The translations under genes and the position numbers were made by a program. Source: Streptomyces bathyalis (GTDB lineage Bacteria; Actinomycetota; Actinomycetes; Streptomycetales; Streptomycetaceae). From it: a stretch of 64,000 nucleotides of DNA. Within the stretch, counting starts at the first letter, position 1. Each line of letters opens with the position of its first letter. Positions 28,729 to 36,008 of the stretch are shown here, piece by piece. The stretch is taken from NCBI RefSeq assembly GCF_015910445.1, contig NZ_CP048882.1, positions 1,054,001 through 1,118,000 on the forward strand. The letters run 5' to 3'. The notes beneath the pieces were generated by a model. The model worked only from the letters and a program-made list of their open reading frames with translations. It was not told the origin of the DNA and did no database searches.

Positions 28729-30422
28729 CGGCTCCTCGCCTCCGTACTGTCCCCTCGGACTTCTCCCCCTTGCTCAACCGGGGGGAGCCCCAGCGCAGAC
28801 CCCGAGCTGCCGCGCACGTATCCGGCGTTCTCGACGCGTATCAGGCCGTCGCCGTAGACGCGCAGGCCCCCTACGTCCTTGGTGGCCACGACGTAGTTGC
28901 GCTGCCGGTAGAGATAGATCAGCGCGTGCTGGTCGTTGATGGCCCGGGTGACGTCGCGGTAGATGTCGCGGCGTTCGTCGGGGTCCGCGGTGCGGCGTCC
29001 GTCCTCGATGAGGGAGTCGATGCGCTTGTCGGAGAGGCCGGAGCGGTTCTCCGAGCCGAGGGTGGCGGCGAACGCGTCGATGTTGCCCGCCGGGTCGAGC
29101 CGGCCGGACCAGCCGACCGACACGGCCTCGAAGTCGCCCTTGTCGGCGTGTTCGAGGAGCGTGGTGAACTCCGTGGGGCGCAGCTTCACCTGGAACCCGG
29201 CGTCCTTGGCCATCGCCTGGACGACCTGCCCGAGCCGCATGTCCTCCACGGTGTTGGAGATGGTCAGTTCGACGGGGACCCGTCCCTTCGCACCCGTCTC
29301 GCGCAGGAGCCGGCGTGCCTTTCCGAGGTCCCGGCCCGGGCACTTCGTCTTCGTGCCCAGTTCGCTGGAGGGGGCGACCGGGCCGCAGGCGGTGTCGTAC
29401 ATGCCCTGGAAGACGATCTTGTTGATGAGGCTGCGGTCGAGCGAGAGCTCGAACGCCTGGCGTATGCGCTTGTCGCGGGCCAGCGAGCTGTTCTTCTTGC
29501 CCGGCTTCTTGCCCAGGCCACGGGTGTTGCCGATGTTGACGGTCAGACCCTGGTAGCCGAGCGTCGGGGAGTTGAAGAGCTGCAGCTTGTCGTCGGTCAG
29601 CGCGCTCTGCACCTCCAGCGGGGCGGTCTGGTCGCTGATCTGCGAATCGCCGGAACGGAGGTTGGCCAGCCGCACGTTGCCGTCGATGATCGTGCGGTAG
29701 ACGACCCTGTTCAGATGCACACGGGACGCGGCGTAGTAGTTGGGGTCCTTCTCCAGCACGATCCGGTCACCCGTCACGCGCTGCTTGAAGCGGAAGGGCC
29801 CGACGCAGGAGGGGTGCGTGGCGAAGTCCTTGCCGTACTTCTTCAGGGCACGCGGAGACATCACCATGCCGGAGCGGTCGGCGAGCGCGCCGAGCAGCGG
29901 CTCGTAGGGCTCCTTCAGACGCAGTTCGACCTTGTCGTCACCGACCGCCTCGATGCTCTCGACGGGCTCGAGTTCGCTGGAGCGGGCCGACTCCGGCAGA
30001 TCCCGGTGCCGCTTCAGCGACGTCTCGACGGCCTCGGCGTCCATCCGCGTACCGTCGCTGAAGCGGGCGCCGCGGCGGACCTCGATGACGACCTTCCGGC
30101 CGCCGTCGCTCACCTTCGGCATTCCGGCGGCCAGTTGGGGCTTGATGCGGTTCTTCGCGTCCGTGTCGTAGAGCTTCTGGCACATCGCGGCGAAGACGCT
30201 ACGGCCGACGAGCGTGCTGCCCAGGCTCGGATCGAGCTTGTCCGGGTCGGACTTGAACGCGACGGTGAGGGTGCCGCCGTCCCGCACGGGTCTGTCGTCG
30301 CCCATCCGCACGCCGCCGACCTCGGTCGCGGAAGTCGTCAGGGAAGCGCAGCCCGTCACGGTGAGTGCCAGGGCGGCGGTCAGGGTCACGGCGCGCGAGG
30401 GTGTTGATACGCGAAGCCGCAT
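28725..30422 (-). CDS. Peptide ABC transporter substrate-binding lipoprotein (family 5)
   Basis: 565 residues from the ATG at 30422, with GAGGTG ahead; a GTG 15 bp upstream is possible but would overlap that Shine-Dalgarno. The lipobox VTGC places the lipidated cysteine at residue 25, anchoring the protein outside the membrane. The family-5 body shows LDPSLGSTLVGRSVFAAMCQKLYDTD and VEVRRGARFSDGTRMDAEAV. It captures peptides or related ligands and delivers them to the two permeases. First gene of the minus-strand operon, facing away from the putative biosynthetic cluster. Confidence 0.95.
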   Translation of the reverse strand: MRLRVSTPSRAVTLTAALALTVTGCASLTTSATEVGGVRMGDDRPVRDGGTLTVAFKSDPDKLDPSLGSTLVGRSVFAAMCQKLYDTDAKNRIKPQLAAGMPKVSDGGRKVVIEVRRGARFSDGTRMDAEAVETSLKRHRDLPESARSSELEPVESIEAVGDDKVELRLKEPYEPLLGALADRSGMVMSPRALKKYGKDFATHPSCVGPFRFKQRVTGDRIVLEKDPNYYAASRVHLNRVVYRTIIDGNVRLANLRSGDSQISDQTAPLEVQSALTDDKLQLFNSPTLGYQGLTVNIGNTRGLGKKPGKKNSSLARDKRIRQAFELSLDRSLINKIVFQGMYDTACGPVAPSSELGTKTKCPGRDLGKARRLLRETGAKGRVPVELTISNTVEDMRLGQVVQAMAKDAGFQVKLRPTEFTTLLEHADKGDFEAVSVGWSGRLDPAGNIDAFAATLGSENRSGLSDKRIDSLIEDGRRTADPDERRDIYRDVTRAINDQHALIYLYRQRNYVVATKDVGGLRVYGDGLIRVENAGYVRGSSGSALGLPPVEQGGEVRGDSTEARSR

Positions 30423-30607
30423 GGCTGCCCACCTCACAAGCGGACCGACAGGATCCGGGCGACTGTATGCCGTATGCAGTCACCTTGGCCAGGCCTCGGC
30501 TCAGCCACATCCGGGCAGCGGGCGGCTGAGCCGGCCGGGCGGCAGCCACTCCCCCGGGGAAGGACTCAGGAGCCTTCGGTCCGGTCCTGAACACGGGACC
30601 CGGACAT

Positions 30608-30693
30608 CTTTCAATTCCCTGTCAGCTCGATTTCCGCGGCGTTTCCGCGGTTCACGACACGTTCACCGGGGGCGGCAGACAGGGAATTGAAAG
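30608..30693. repeat. 16-bp perfect inverted repeat spanning 86 bp
   Basis: CTTTCAATTCCCTGTC (30608-30623) and GACAGGGAATTGAAAG (30678-30693) are exact reverse complements separated by 54 bp. The arms are AT-rich for this genome and enclose the 11-bp direct repeats. They look like two copies of one binding site in opposite orientation, possibly for looping regulators of the divergent operons. A related TTCCCTGTCA occurs at about 35616, upstream of the second peptide gene. Confidence 0.7.
30650..30671. promoter_or_regulatory. PHO-box/AfsR-like 11-bp direct repeats
   Basis: GTTCACGACAC is followed directly by GTTCACCGGGG. Two GTTCAC units with an 11-bp period match the known layout of streptomycete PhoP boxes, which AfsR can also bind. 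The cluster encodes a SARP/AfsR-type regulator at 43.2-46.2 kb, so binding by that protein is possible. No convincing -10 box lies at the SARP distance, which weakens the case. Confidence 0.4.
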
Positions 30694-30750
30694 AATGACA
30701 ACATCAATTCCCGGTGATGTGGATCACATCTGCTTTTCCTCATGCGTTCT

Positions 30751-30764
30751 ACGTGCCGGCACGT
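30751..30764. promoter_or_regulatory. 14-bp perfect palindrome
   Basis: ACGTGCCGGCACGT reads the same on both strands and lies 76 bp upstream of the first peptide gene. Symmetry and position suggest an operator for a dimeric repressor; the protein is unknown. Confidence 0.35.
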
Positions 30765-30839
30765 GGCAGTATCAGCGTGTCGCCGACGAATTACGTCGAC
30801 GGCTTTCCTCAAATGATTGAAAGGGAAAGGTGATTCATT

Positions 30840-30911
30840 ATGTCCATCACCATCAAGCCCGTTGAGAAGCCCGCCATGAGCAAGGTCGCCGGCGCCGTTC
30901 TCTGCGGCTGA
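30840..30911 (+). CDS. Tiny ORF, candidate precursor/scaffold peptide A
   Basis: 23 residues, beginning MSITIKPVEK, with an internal Met13, and ending KVAGAVLCG, so the last two residues are Cys-Gly. A Shine-Dalgarno-like AAAGGGAAAGG lies about 9 bp ahead. Of the 23 codons 21 end in G or C, as real genes here do, whereas the upstream DNA does not. A strong hairpin follows, then the gene for an RRE-like/HDO fusion protein. PqqA, the PQQ precursor, is also 22-24 residues and is processed with a PqqD/PqqC pair, but this peptide lacks the Glu/Tyr pair of PqqA. A precursor role is an inference from size, position and neighbour domains. Confidence 0.5.
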   Translation: MSITIKPVEKPAMSKVAGAVLCG

Positions 30912-30931
30912 CCGATCAGGGCGTAACGCTG

Positions 30932-30967
30932 ACGACGTGGGGTGCACCGCCGTGCGCCCCACGTCGT
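30932..30967 (+). terminator. Hairpin (attenuator) between peptide A and the oxidase gene
   Basis: Arms ACGACGTGGGGTGCAC (30932-30947) and GTGCGCCCCACGTCGT (30952-30967) pair over 16 bp with one G-U and a 4-nt loop. It starts 20 nt after the peptide stop and ends 25 nt before the next start, which has its own AGGAGGGA site. This layout would let the peptide be made in excess over the enzymes. Confidence 0.75.
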
Positions 30968-30992
30968 TCCCAGTCCACCAGGAGGGACAGTC

Positions 30993-32003
30993 ATGGCACC
31001 TTCATCCGGCCCGGAGCAGCGGCCTCGGCTTCGGCACTGTACGTTCTTCGTGCCCAACCGGGGCAGTGTCCTCATGATCGTCGGTGACCAGCACTTCGAG
31101 CTCGAGCAGCACGGTGCGCAACTCAAGGACTTTCTCAATTTCAAGCGCTATCTGGACGGGCGCCACACGGTCAGCGAAATCTCGGAAATCACCGGGGTCA
31201 GCGTTCCGGATGCAGTCGGTATCGTCGGCAGCTTCGCAGAACAGGGGCTGCTGCGCACCGAGGAGAACGAGCTCGAGAACATTCCGGTCGATGCGTTCCT
31301 CAAGCAGATCGACAAGTCCACCGCGATGTGGACGGAGCAGATCGGTTACCACCGCCTGTGGTCCGGTCTGGAGAACCAGGACTTCCGCAAGGAAGTGTTC
31401 CTGGGACTGATCCTGGAGACGTACCACTACATCAACTCCGCGAGCCGGCACATCTCGACGGCCATCGCCCACTGCACCGATCCCGCTTGGAAGCGGCTGC
31501 TCTCGGAGTACCTGGCCGAGGAGTACGACCACGCCTGGATGGCCCGGGACAGCCTGGTACGCATGGGGCTGCCGCAGGAGCAGGTGGAGAACGCGCATCC
31601 CCTCATCGGGACATGGTCCTGGATCAACAACCTCTGTGAGATCGCGCGTGAGGACACGCTCGGCTACCTCGCGTGCACCAAGCTCTTCGAAGCGCGCGGC
31701 ACCGACACCCTGGACGGGGCCCGGACGCTTCAGCGTCTCGCGGTGCAGTACGGGTTCCCGGAGGACTGCCTCGCCCCGCTGCTCTCCCATGTGGAGGAGG
31801 ATGTGAAGGCGAATCACACCGGGCTGCTCGAAGAGGCCTTGGAGGGCCGGGAGTCGGTGCCGGTCCAGCAGGCTCACCGGGCGGTGAACAACCTGCACGA
31901 CCTCAAGCACTCGTTCGACCAGTACAACGACAGCATCGTCCAGTACTACTCGGACGTCTCCAACTACATCCCGCGCCTGAAGGTGGACTACTTCAGCCTG
32001 TGA
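30993..32003 (+). CDS. RRE/PqqD-like domain fused to heme-oxygenase-like dimetal oxidase (PqqC/TenA-like)
   Basis: 336 residues. Residues about 15-90 form a strand-rich start then a winged helix (LKDFLNFKRYLDGRHTVSEI, VGIVGSFAEQGLLRTEE), the pattern of PqqD-like RiPP recognition elements. Residues about 110-330 are a seven-helix heme-oxygenase-like fold with the HDO metal motifs: E142/H145 in LETYHY, E176 and D179-H180 in AEEYDH, and H266, D270 and H275 in HVEEDVKANH. HDO enzymes use two iron (or iron/manganese) ions and O2 for desaturation, C-C cleavage or N-oxygenation. The ATG at 30993 has AGGAGGGA ahead. It follows peptide A and overlaps the exporter gene by 4 bp. A peptide-bound substrate is inferred from the N-terminal domain. 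Confidence 0.72.
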   Translation: MAPSSGPEQRPRLRHCTFFVPNRGSVLMIVGDQHFELEQHGAQLKDFLNFKRYLDGRHTVSEISEITGVSVPDAVGIVGSFAEQGLLRTEENELENIPVDAFLKQIDKSTAMWTEQIGYHRLWSGLENQDFRKEVFLGLILETYHYINSASRHISTAIAHCTDPAWKRLLSEYLAEEYDHAWMARDSLVRMGLPQEQVENAHPLIGTWSWINNLCEIAREDTLGYLACTKLFEARGTDTLDGARTLQRLAVQYGFPEDCLAPLLSHVEEDVKANHTGLLEEALEGRESVPVQQAHRAVNNLHDLKHSFDQYNDSIVQYYSDVSNYIPRLKVDYFSL

Positions 32004-33265
32004 CCGCACACGACGTCGCCCTGCCCCCGGCTCCCGGGCGAAGACCCGGCCTCACCCGGCCGTTCGCCCGCCTGTGGACCGCGTACACGGTGAACGTCGC
32101 GGGCGACGAGTTCTACGCTCTGGCCGTCCCGCTGATCGTCTACGAGGTCGGCGGGACCGCAGGTTCGATGAGCCTCGTATTCGCCTGTTCGCTCCTTCCG
32201 CAGGTCGTCATGGGCTTCCTGGGCGGCGTCCTCGCAGACCGGAACGACCGGATCACGGCGCTGCGGCGCTGCTACCTCGTCTCCGCGCTCGTCCTGCTGT
32301 GCGCGGTCGCCGCGTTCTCATGGACGTACGTGAGCGTTGCCGGACTCGCCGCCGTCGCCCTGCTCGTGGGCGGCGCGGCTGCCGTCTCCGCCGCCTGTTT
32401 CGACAGCGCGCTCCCCCAGTTCGTGAACCCGGGGCTGCTCTCCCGCGCGAACGCCATGACGGAGGCGTCGCGGACCGTGTGCGTGGTCGGGGGGCCCGCC
32501 GCCGCGGGTTTCGCCGTCGCCCACTTCGCCCCCCAGGCGACGATCCTGGTCAACAGCCTCACCTTCGTCACGGCGTTCGCGTTGCTGGCGCGGATGAAAC
32601 AACCCGCCCCGCCGGCGCCCGCTGGCCCGGCGGCGGCCGCGGACCGTGCGGGACACCTGCGTGATCTCGCGACGGGTCTGAGGTATCTCCTCTCAGAGCG
32701 CAGGATCCGTACCGGAATCCTTACGAGCACGCTGATCAACCTCGTCTTCGGTGCCTACGAGCCGATGCTCGTGTACCGCCTGCGTTCGGACCTCGGAGCC
32801 GGGTCCGGCACCGTCGGCGTCGTGTTCGCCGTCGCCGGGGCGGTGTCCCTCGGGGTCGCGGTGCTGCTCTCGTGGAAGGCGCCATCCCGCGCGTTTCTCA
32901 CGGTGATGGGCTTCTCCGTCGTGCTGCAGGGCGTGTCCGTCGCGAGTGCCGGACTGCTCACCTCGCTCGCCGGCGTCGTCGCCGCCCAGACGACTCTCGT
33001 CTCCGGGATGCTCGTCTACACCGTGTACTGGCGCTCGCTGCGTCAGACCGTCGTTCCCGCGGAGCTGCTCGGGCGCGTGGCCGGATCGTGCCGTTCCGTC
33101 GCGTACTGCGGTTCGTTCGTGGGGAGTCTGGTGTCCGCCGCCGTGCTGGACAGGTTCGTCGAGGTGGACACGGCACTGCTGATCGCGGGGACCGCGGCGG
33201 TGCTGACGGGGGCGGGGGTCGTGGGTCAAGGGGCGTACGAACGACGCAGAGGAGAGGCCGCATGA
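32000..33265 (+). CDS. MFS exporter (EntS-like)
   Basis: 421 residues from a GTG overlapping the previous stop (GTGA). Twelve hydrophobic segments are expected. The motif-A-like loop GFLGGVLADRNDRITALRRC after helix 2 and RQTVVPAELLGRVAGSCRSVAY near helix 10 are typical of the EntS/multidrug MFS group that exports siderophores or antibiotics. Its place in the operon suggests export of the product or self-resistance. It overlaps the next gene by 4 bp. A related, frameshifted exporter is at 41.1-42.5 kb. Confidence 0.9.
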   Translation: MTAHDVALPPAPGRRPGLTRPFARLWTAYTVNVAGDEFYALAVPLIVYEVGGTAGSMSLVFACSLLPQVVMGFLGGVLADRNDRITALRRCYLVSALVLLCAVAAFSWTYVSVAGLAAVALLVGGAAAVSAACFDSALPQFVNPGLLSRANAMTEASRTVCVVGGPAAAGFAVAHFAPQATILVNSLTFVTAFALLARMKQPAPPAPAGPAAAADRAGHLRDLATGLRYLLSERRIRTGILTSTLINLVFGAYEPMLVYRLRSDLGAGSGTVGVVFAVAGAVSLGVAVLLSWKAPSRAFLTVMGFSVVLQGVSVASAGLLTSLAGVVAAQTTLVSGMLVYTVYWRSLRQTVVPAELLGRVAGSCRSVAYCGSFVGSLVSAAVLDRFVEVDTALLIAGTAAVLTGAGVVGQGAYERRRGEAA

Positions 33266-34242
33266 CCATGCTGCTGGGCGCGCGTGAGCTGGAGGACCTG
33301 CTGCCGGCCGGTGACTGCCTGCGCGGCCTCGAGGCCGGATTCGTCCACGGGCCGGCGCCTGAACCGGCGCCGCAACGCGTCCGCCAGGAGCTGCCGGCGC
33401 CGGGCAACGCCATGGTGCTGATCGCGGGACTCCTGCCGGGAGTTCCCGCCTACACGGTGAAGGTCAACGCCAAGTTCCCCGGTTCGAACCCCGCGATCCG
33501 CGGCGTCATCTGCCTGCACGACCTGCGGGACGGGCGCCTGCTGAGCCTGCTCGACTCCTCGTTCGTCACCGCGTGGCGGACGGGGCTGTCGGCTGCTTTG
33601 GGGACACAACGGCTCGCCCCCGGCTCCACTCCCCTGACGCTGGGCGTCATCGGTGCGGGCACGCAGGCCGGGCTGACCGTGCGGGGGCTGGCGGCGCTGC
33701 GCCCGATCCGGCGCATCGTCGTCCACGACGTCGAACCCGGCCGGGCGCACAGGGCGGCCGAGGTCTGGCGCCGCGCCGGAATCGACTGCGAGCAGGCCGG
33801 GAGCGCCGCCGAGGTGGCGGCGCGCAGCGACACTCTGGTGACCGCCACCTGGCCGCGCCGCCCCCTGCTGGACGTCGGAGACATCCGCGAGGGCACCCAC
33901 ATCACCTCCCTCGGCGCCGACGAACCGGGCAAGCTCGAACTCACCCCCGAACTGATGCAGCGCGCACGGGTCTTCGTCGACGACATCGACCTGGCCATGA
34001 CTTCGGGGGCGCTCGGCAGCGCGGGCCTGGCGCCCGATGAAGCAGCGGGCACCCTCACAGGCGTCCTCACCGGTGCGGTCCCGGCGCGGGAGCACGACGC
34101 GGACATCACCGTCTACTGCCCCGTCGGACTGCCGTGGCAGGACCTAGCCCTGGCCTGGCACGCGTACCGGCTCGCCGAACGGAAGCGGACCGGCGTCAGA
34201 TTCCAGTTCCACAGCACCCAGGAGGAGGACGAAGCACCGTGA
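33262..34242 (+). CDS. Ornithine cyclodeaminase / mu-crystallin family enzyme
   Basis: 326 residues. The NAD-binding loop is TLGVIGAGTQAGLTVRGL, with the family patterns VKVNAKFPGSNPAIRGVICLHD before it and ITSLGADEPGKLELTPEL after it. Members turn ornithine into proline, act as alanine or tauropine-type dehydrogenases, or, as SbnB, build 2,3-diaminopropionate. In a biosynthetic cluster this usually means supply or cyclisation of a nonstandard amino acid. The substrate cannot be read from the sequence. The gene is coupled by 4-bp overlaps on both sides. Confidence 0.88.
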   Translation: MTMLLGARELEDLLPAGDCLRGLEAGFVHGPAPEPAPQRVRQELPAPGNAMVLIAGLLPGVPAYTVKVNAKFPGSNPAIRGVICLHDLRDGRLLSLLDSSFVTAWRTGLSAALGTQRLAPGSTPLTLGVIGAGTQAGLTVRGLAALRPIRRIVVHDVEPGRAHRAAEVWRRAGIDCEQAGSAAEVAARSDTLVTATWPRRPLLDVGDIREGTHITSLGADEPGKLELTPELMQRARVFVDDIDLAMTSGALGSAGLAPDEAAGTLTGVLTGAVPAREHDADITVYCPVGLPWQDLALAWHAYRLAERKRTGVRFQFHSTQEEDEAP

Positions 34243-35585
34243 CGCCCACCGGGAGCACAGACCTGCGTCTGACGGGGCTCGACCCCGTGGCCCATCCGCC
34301 CCTGGCCCTCTATCAGAGCCCGTGGACGGTCTCGCTGGCGCTCGCCTTCGCCTCCAGGGGCGCCGGGACGTACGCGATCGACGACATCGACAACGCGGGC
34401 GTGGAGCGGGGCCGCGAGAGCGACCCGGGCTTCCGCGTCGTGCGCAAGGAGATCATGAGCAAGAAGGGGTGGACGAACTGCCGCCCCCTGTCGGCCTTCT
34501 GCCCGGACGGATTCCTCTTCCCCAACCTGGGACGGGCCGGCTACGGAGCGCTGGACCGGACGGTGCCGCTGTCGGCTGTGGCCCGGCACCACTCGACCAC
34601 GGTGCAGCGGCTCATCCGCGAGACATCACGTACCTACGGCATGTGGAGCCTGGCCGGTCCGGACCGTGCCATCACCGCGATAGGGACGGACGACGCCGAG
34701 CCCGCGCTGCGGGAGATCATCAGCCGGCACGAGGAGGCCGTGTGCCGGACCCTCCGGCGGGAGAAGGACCGAAAGCCCGCCCTTGAACGACTGCGCCATC
34801 TCATGCCCGACCCGCGCCCCGGCTCCTCTCTCCTCGGCTACTTCCAGGAGTGCCTGCGCCGGGGGCTCGCGCTGGTGGGGAGCGATTCACCCGTCATCTC
34901 CGCCGCGCGCGATCTCCTGCCGCCGGACGGGGGCTCGCTCCTCCCCCGGTTCGTCCGCCGCGATCCCGGCGTGGTCGCCGCCTACAACAGCGCGGCGGCC
35001 GTGCAGGGCAGCCGTCCGCTGAGCGACGGGCACTCGCTCCCCTACTACACCGTGGGGTTACGCAGCGGAGAACGCACGGACCTGACCGGCCCCCTGCCGC
35101 ACTCGGCGGAGCACATCATCGCTCCCAAGATCCTTGCCCTCGAGGGCGTCCAACGCATGGCACTGCCCCGCTGCACGGCGCATCGCGGCACCGTGCTCGC
35201 CCGTGAGCGCGCGTACCGCGGTCTTCGCAGCGGCTCCAGTCAGGTCTTCTTCGAGTCCAACTGGCTCCAGGCGATGGCGGGTTGCTCCACGCCGGTCAAT
35301 GTCCACGAGATCTTCCGGCCGCTGCTGGGCGGGCACCGGGTCATGCCGATGTCGGATCTCGCCGGGGCACTCGAACGGTACGAACACAGCTGCGCGTCTC
35401 CGGACGGACAGGCGGACGAGCACCGGGACCCCGGGGAGGCGTTCGCCCACTGGGCCCTCCGGGAGACGCTGCACGACCTGAGAACGTGGCAATATCCGCT
35501 GCTGGCCTTCGCCGTCGGCGGCGACGACTGGCTGGCGCGCCTGGAGATCACGTCCTACGAGGAATACGAATTCGCCGTGACGTGA
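34239..35585 (+). CDS. Protein of unknown family in the putative biosynthetic operon
   Basis: 448 residues from a GTG overlapping the cyclodeaminase-like gene by 4 bp. I do not recognise the family. Visible features: a possible beta-alpha start ALYQSPWTVSLALAFASRGAGTY, a central helical part rich in Arg/Leu, and a distinctive later segment with HIIAPKILALEG, LPRCTAHRGTVLARERAY and SSQVFFESNWLQAM. There are six or more cysteines, no membrane segment and no signal peptide. No ATP-grasp, YcaO, radical-SAM or adenylation motif is visible. Strict coupling to the upstream genes says it takes part in the same pathway. Its ending EYEFAVT is followed by the control region of the second peptide gene. 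Confidence 0.85.
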   Translation: MTPTGSTDLRLTGLDPVAHPPLALYQSPWTVSLALAFASRGAGTYAIDDIDNAGVERGRESDPGFRVVRKEIMSKKGWTNCRPLSAFCPDGFLFPNLGRAGYGALDRTVPLSAVARHHSTTVQRLIRETSRTYGMWSLAGPDRAITAIGTDDAEPALREIISRHEEAVCRTLRREKDRKPALERLRHLMPDPRPGSSLLGYFQECLRRGLALVGSDSPVISAARDLLPPDGGSLLPRFVRRDPGVVAAYNSAAAVQGSRPLSDGHSLPYYTVGLRSGERTDLTGPLPHSAEHIIAPKILALEGVQRMALPRCTAHRGTVLARERAYRGLRSGSSQVFFESNWLQAMAGCSTPVNVHEIFRPLLGGHRVMPMSDLAGALERYEHSCASPDGQADEHRDPGEAFAHWALRETLHDLRTWQYPLLAFAVGGDDWLARLEITSYEEYEFAVT

Positions 35586-35747
35586 GGTTCCTCGATTTCA
35601 GCCGACTGCCCTTTCTTTTCCCTGTCACCCGGATGTTCTCTGAGAATCCGCAGGTCATGCCCTGTTGAACGCGAGTTCGGACATGCCTGCGAAATGCCCT
35701 TGCCGTGCTCGTCCCGGCCCGGCAAAGATCGATCCGCCGGCATCGAA

Positions 35748-35783
35748 CGGTGATGAGTGTTCCCACGGAATCACTCATCACCG
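35748..35783. promoter_or_regulatory. 12-bp perfect inverted repeat upstream of peptide F
   Basis: CGGTGATGAGTG (35748-35759) and CACTCATCACCG (35772-35783) are exact complements with a 12-nt centre, ending 35 bp before the ATG of the second peptide ORF. It could be an operator or an RNA hairpin in the leader. The 233-bp gap around it is relatively AT-rich and probably carries a promoter. Confidence 0.6.
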
Positions 35784-35818
35784 GTCACAGAACTCCATCG
35801 AATTCCAAGGGAGAAATC

Positions 35819-35920
35819 ATGGCTGAGGAGATCACTGTCGAGGAACTGAACGAGATCACCGAGCTCGAGCAGCGTGCCGACGCCGCTGCCGCCGCTCTGC
35901 GGGCAGCTGTCGTGGAGTGA
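35819..35920 (+). CDS. Small ORF, candidate precursor/scaffold peptide F
   Basis: 33 residues, starting MAEEITVEELNEITELEQ and ending LRAAVVE, with AAGGGAGAAATC just ahead of the ATG. It is very acidic, with a probable amphipathic leader helix and an Ala-rich tail, and contains no Cys, Ser, Tyr or Trp. An acidic EL-rich leader ahead of a small Ala-rich end is a common look for RiPP precursors. A strong hairpin follows and then the tandem HDO gene, the same order as for peptide A. The role is inferred. It might instead be a leader peptide, but the codon use supports translation. Confidence 0.6.
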   Translation: MAEEITVEELNEITELEQRADAAAAALRAAVVE

Positions 35921-35936
35921 CAGCCCCCTGATCAGG

Positions 35937-35963
35937 ACCGGGGCCGCCCCAGGCGGCCCCGGT
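35937..35963 (+). terminator. Hairpin (attenuator) between peptide F and the tandem oxidase gene
   Basis: A perfect 12-bp stem, ACCGGGGCCGCC (35937-35948) with GGCGGCCCCGGT (35952-35963), and a 3-nt loop. It starts 16 nt after the peptide stop and ends 45 nt before the oxidase start. It matches the arrangement after peptide A. Confidence 0.75.
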
Positions 35964-36008
35964 TCCGCGCTCGACCGTCCATCCCGACCAGGCTGCCGGA
36001 GAAACGAC

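Larger units (their letters stand above)
30423..30839. other. 417-bp divergent regulatory region
   Basis: Lies between the peptide importer operon and the putative biosynthetic cluster, and is clearly less GC-rich than the genes around it. It contains a 16-bp inverted repeat, two 11-bp GTTCAC repeats, a tandem TTTCCGCGG, a short inverted repeat ACATCA/TGATGT (30701-30720) and a 14-bp palindrome (listed separately where strong). A 41-codon ORF at 30695-30820 has poor third-position GC and is not supported as a gene. Confidence 0.6.

Noticed and set aside
30695..30820. 41-codon ORF with two cysteines just before peptide A
   Set aside because: Many codons end in A or T, unlike real genes here; the ribosome site is too close, and it covers a palindrome that is better read as regulatory DNA.
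30840..30911. Idea that the cluster makes PQQ itself
   Set aside because: There is no PqqE radical SAM enzyme, no PqqB or PqqF homologue, and the peptide lacks the Glu and Tyr that become PQQ.
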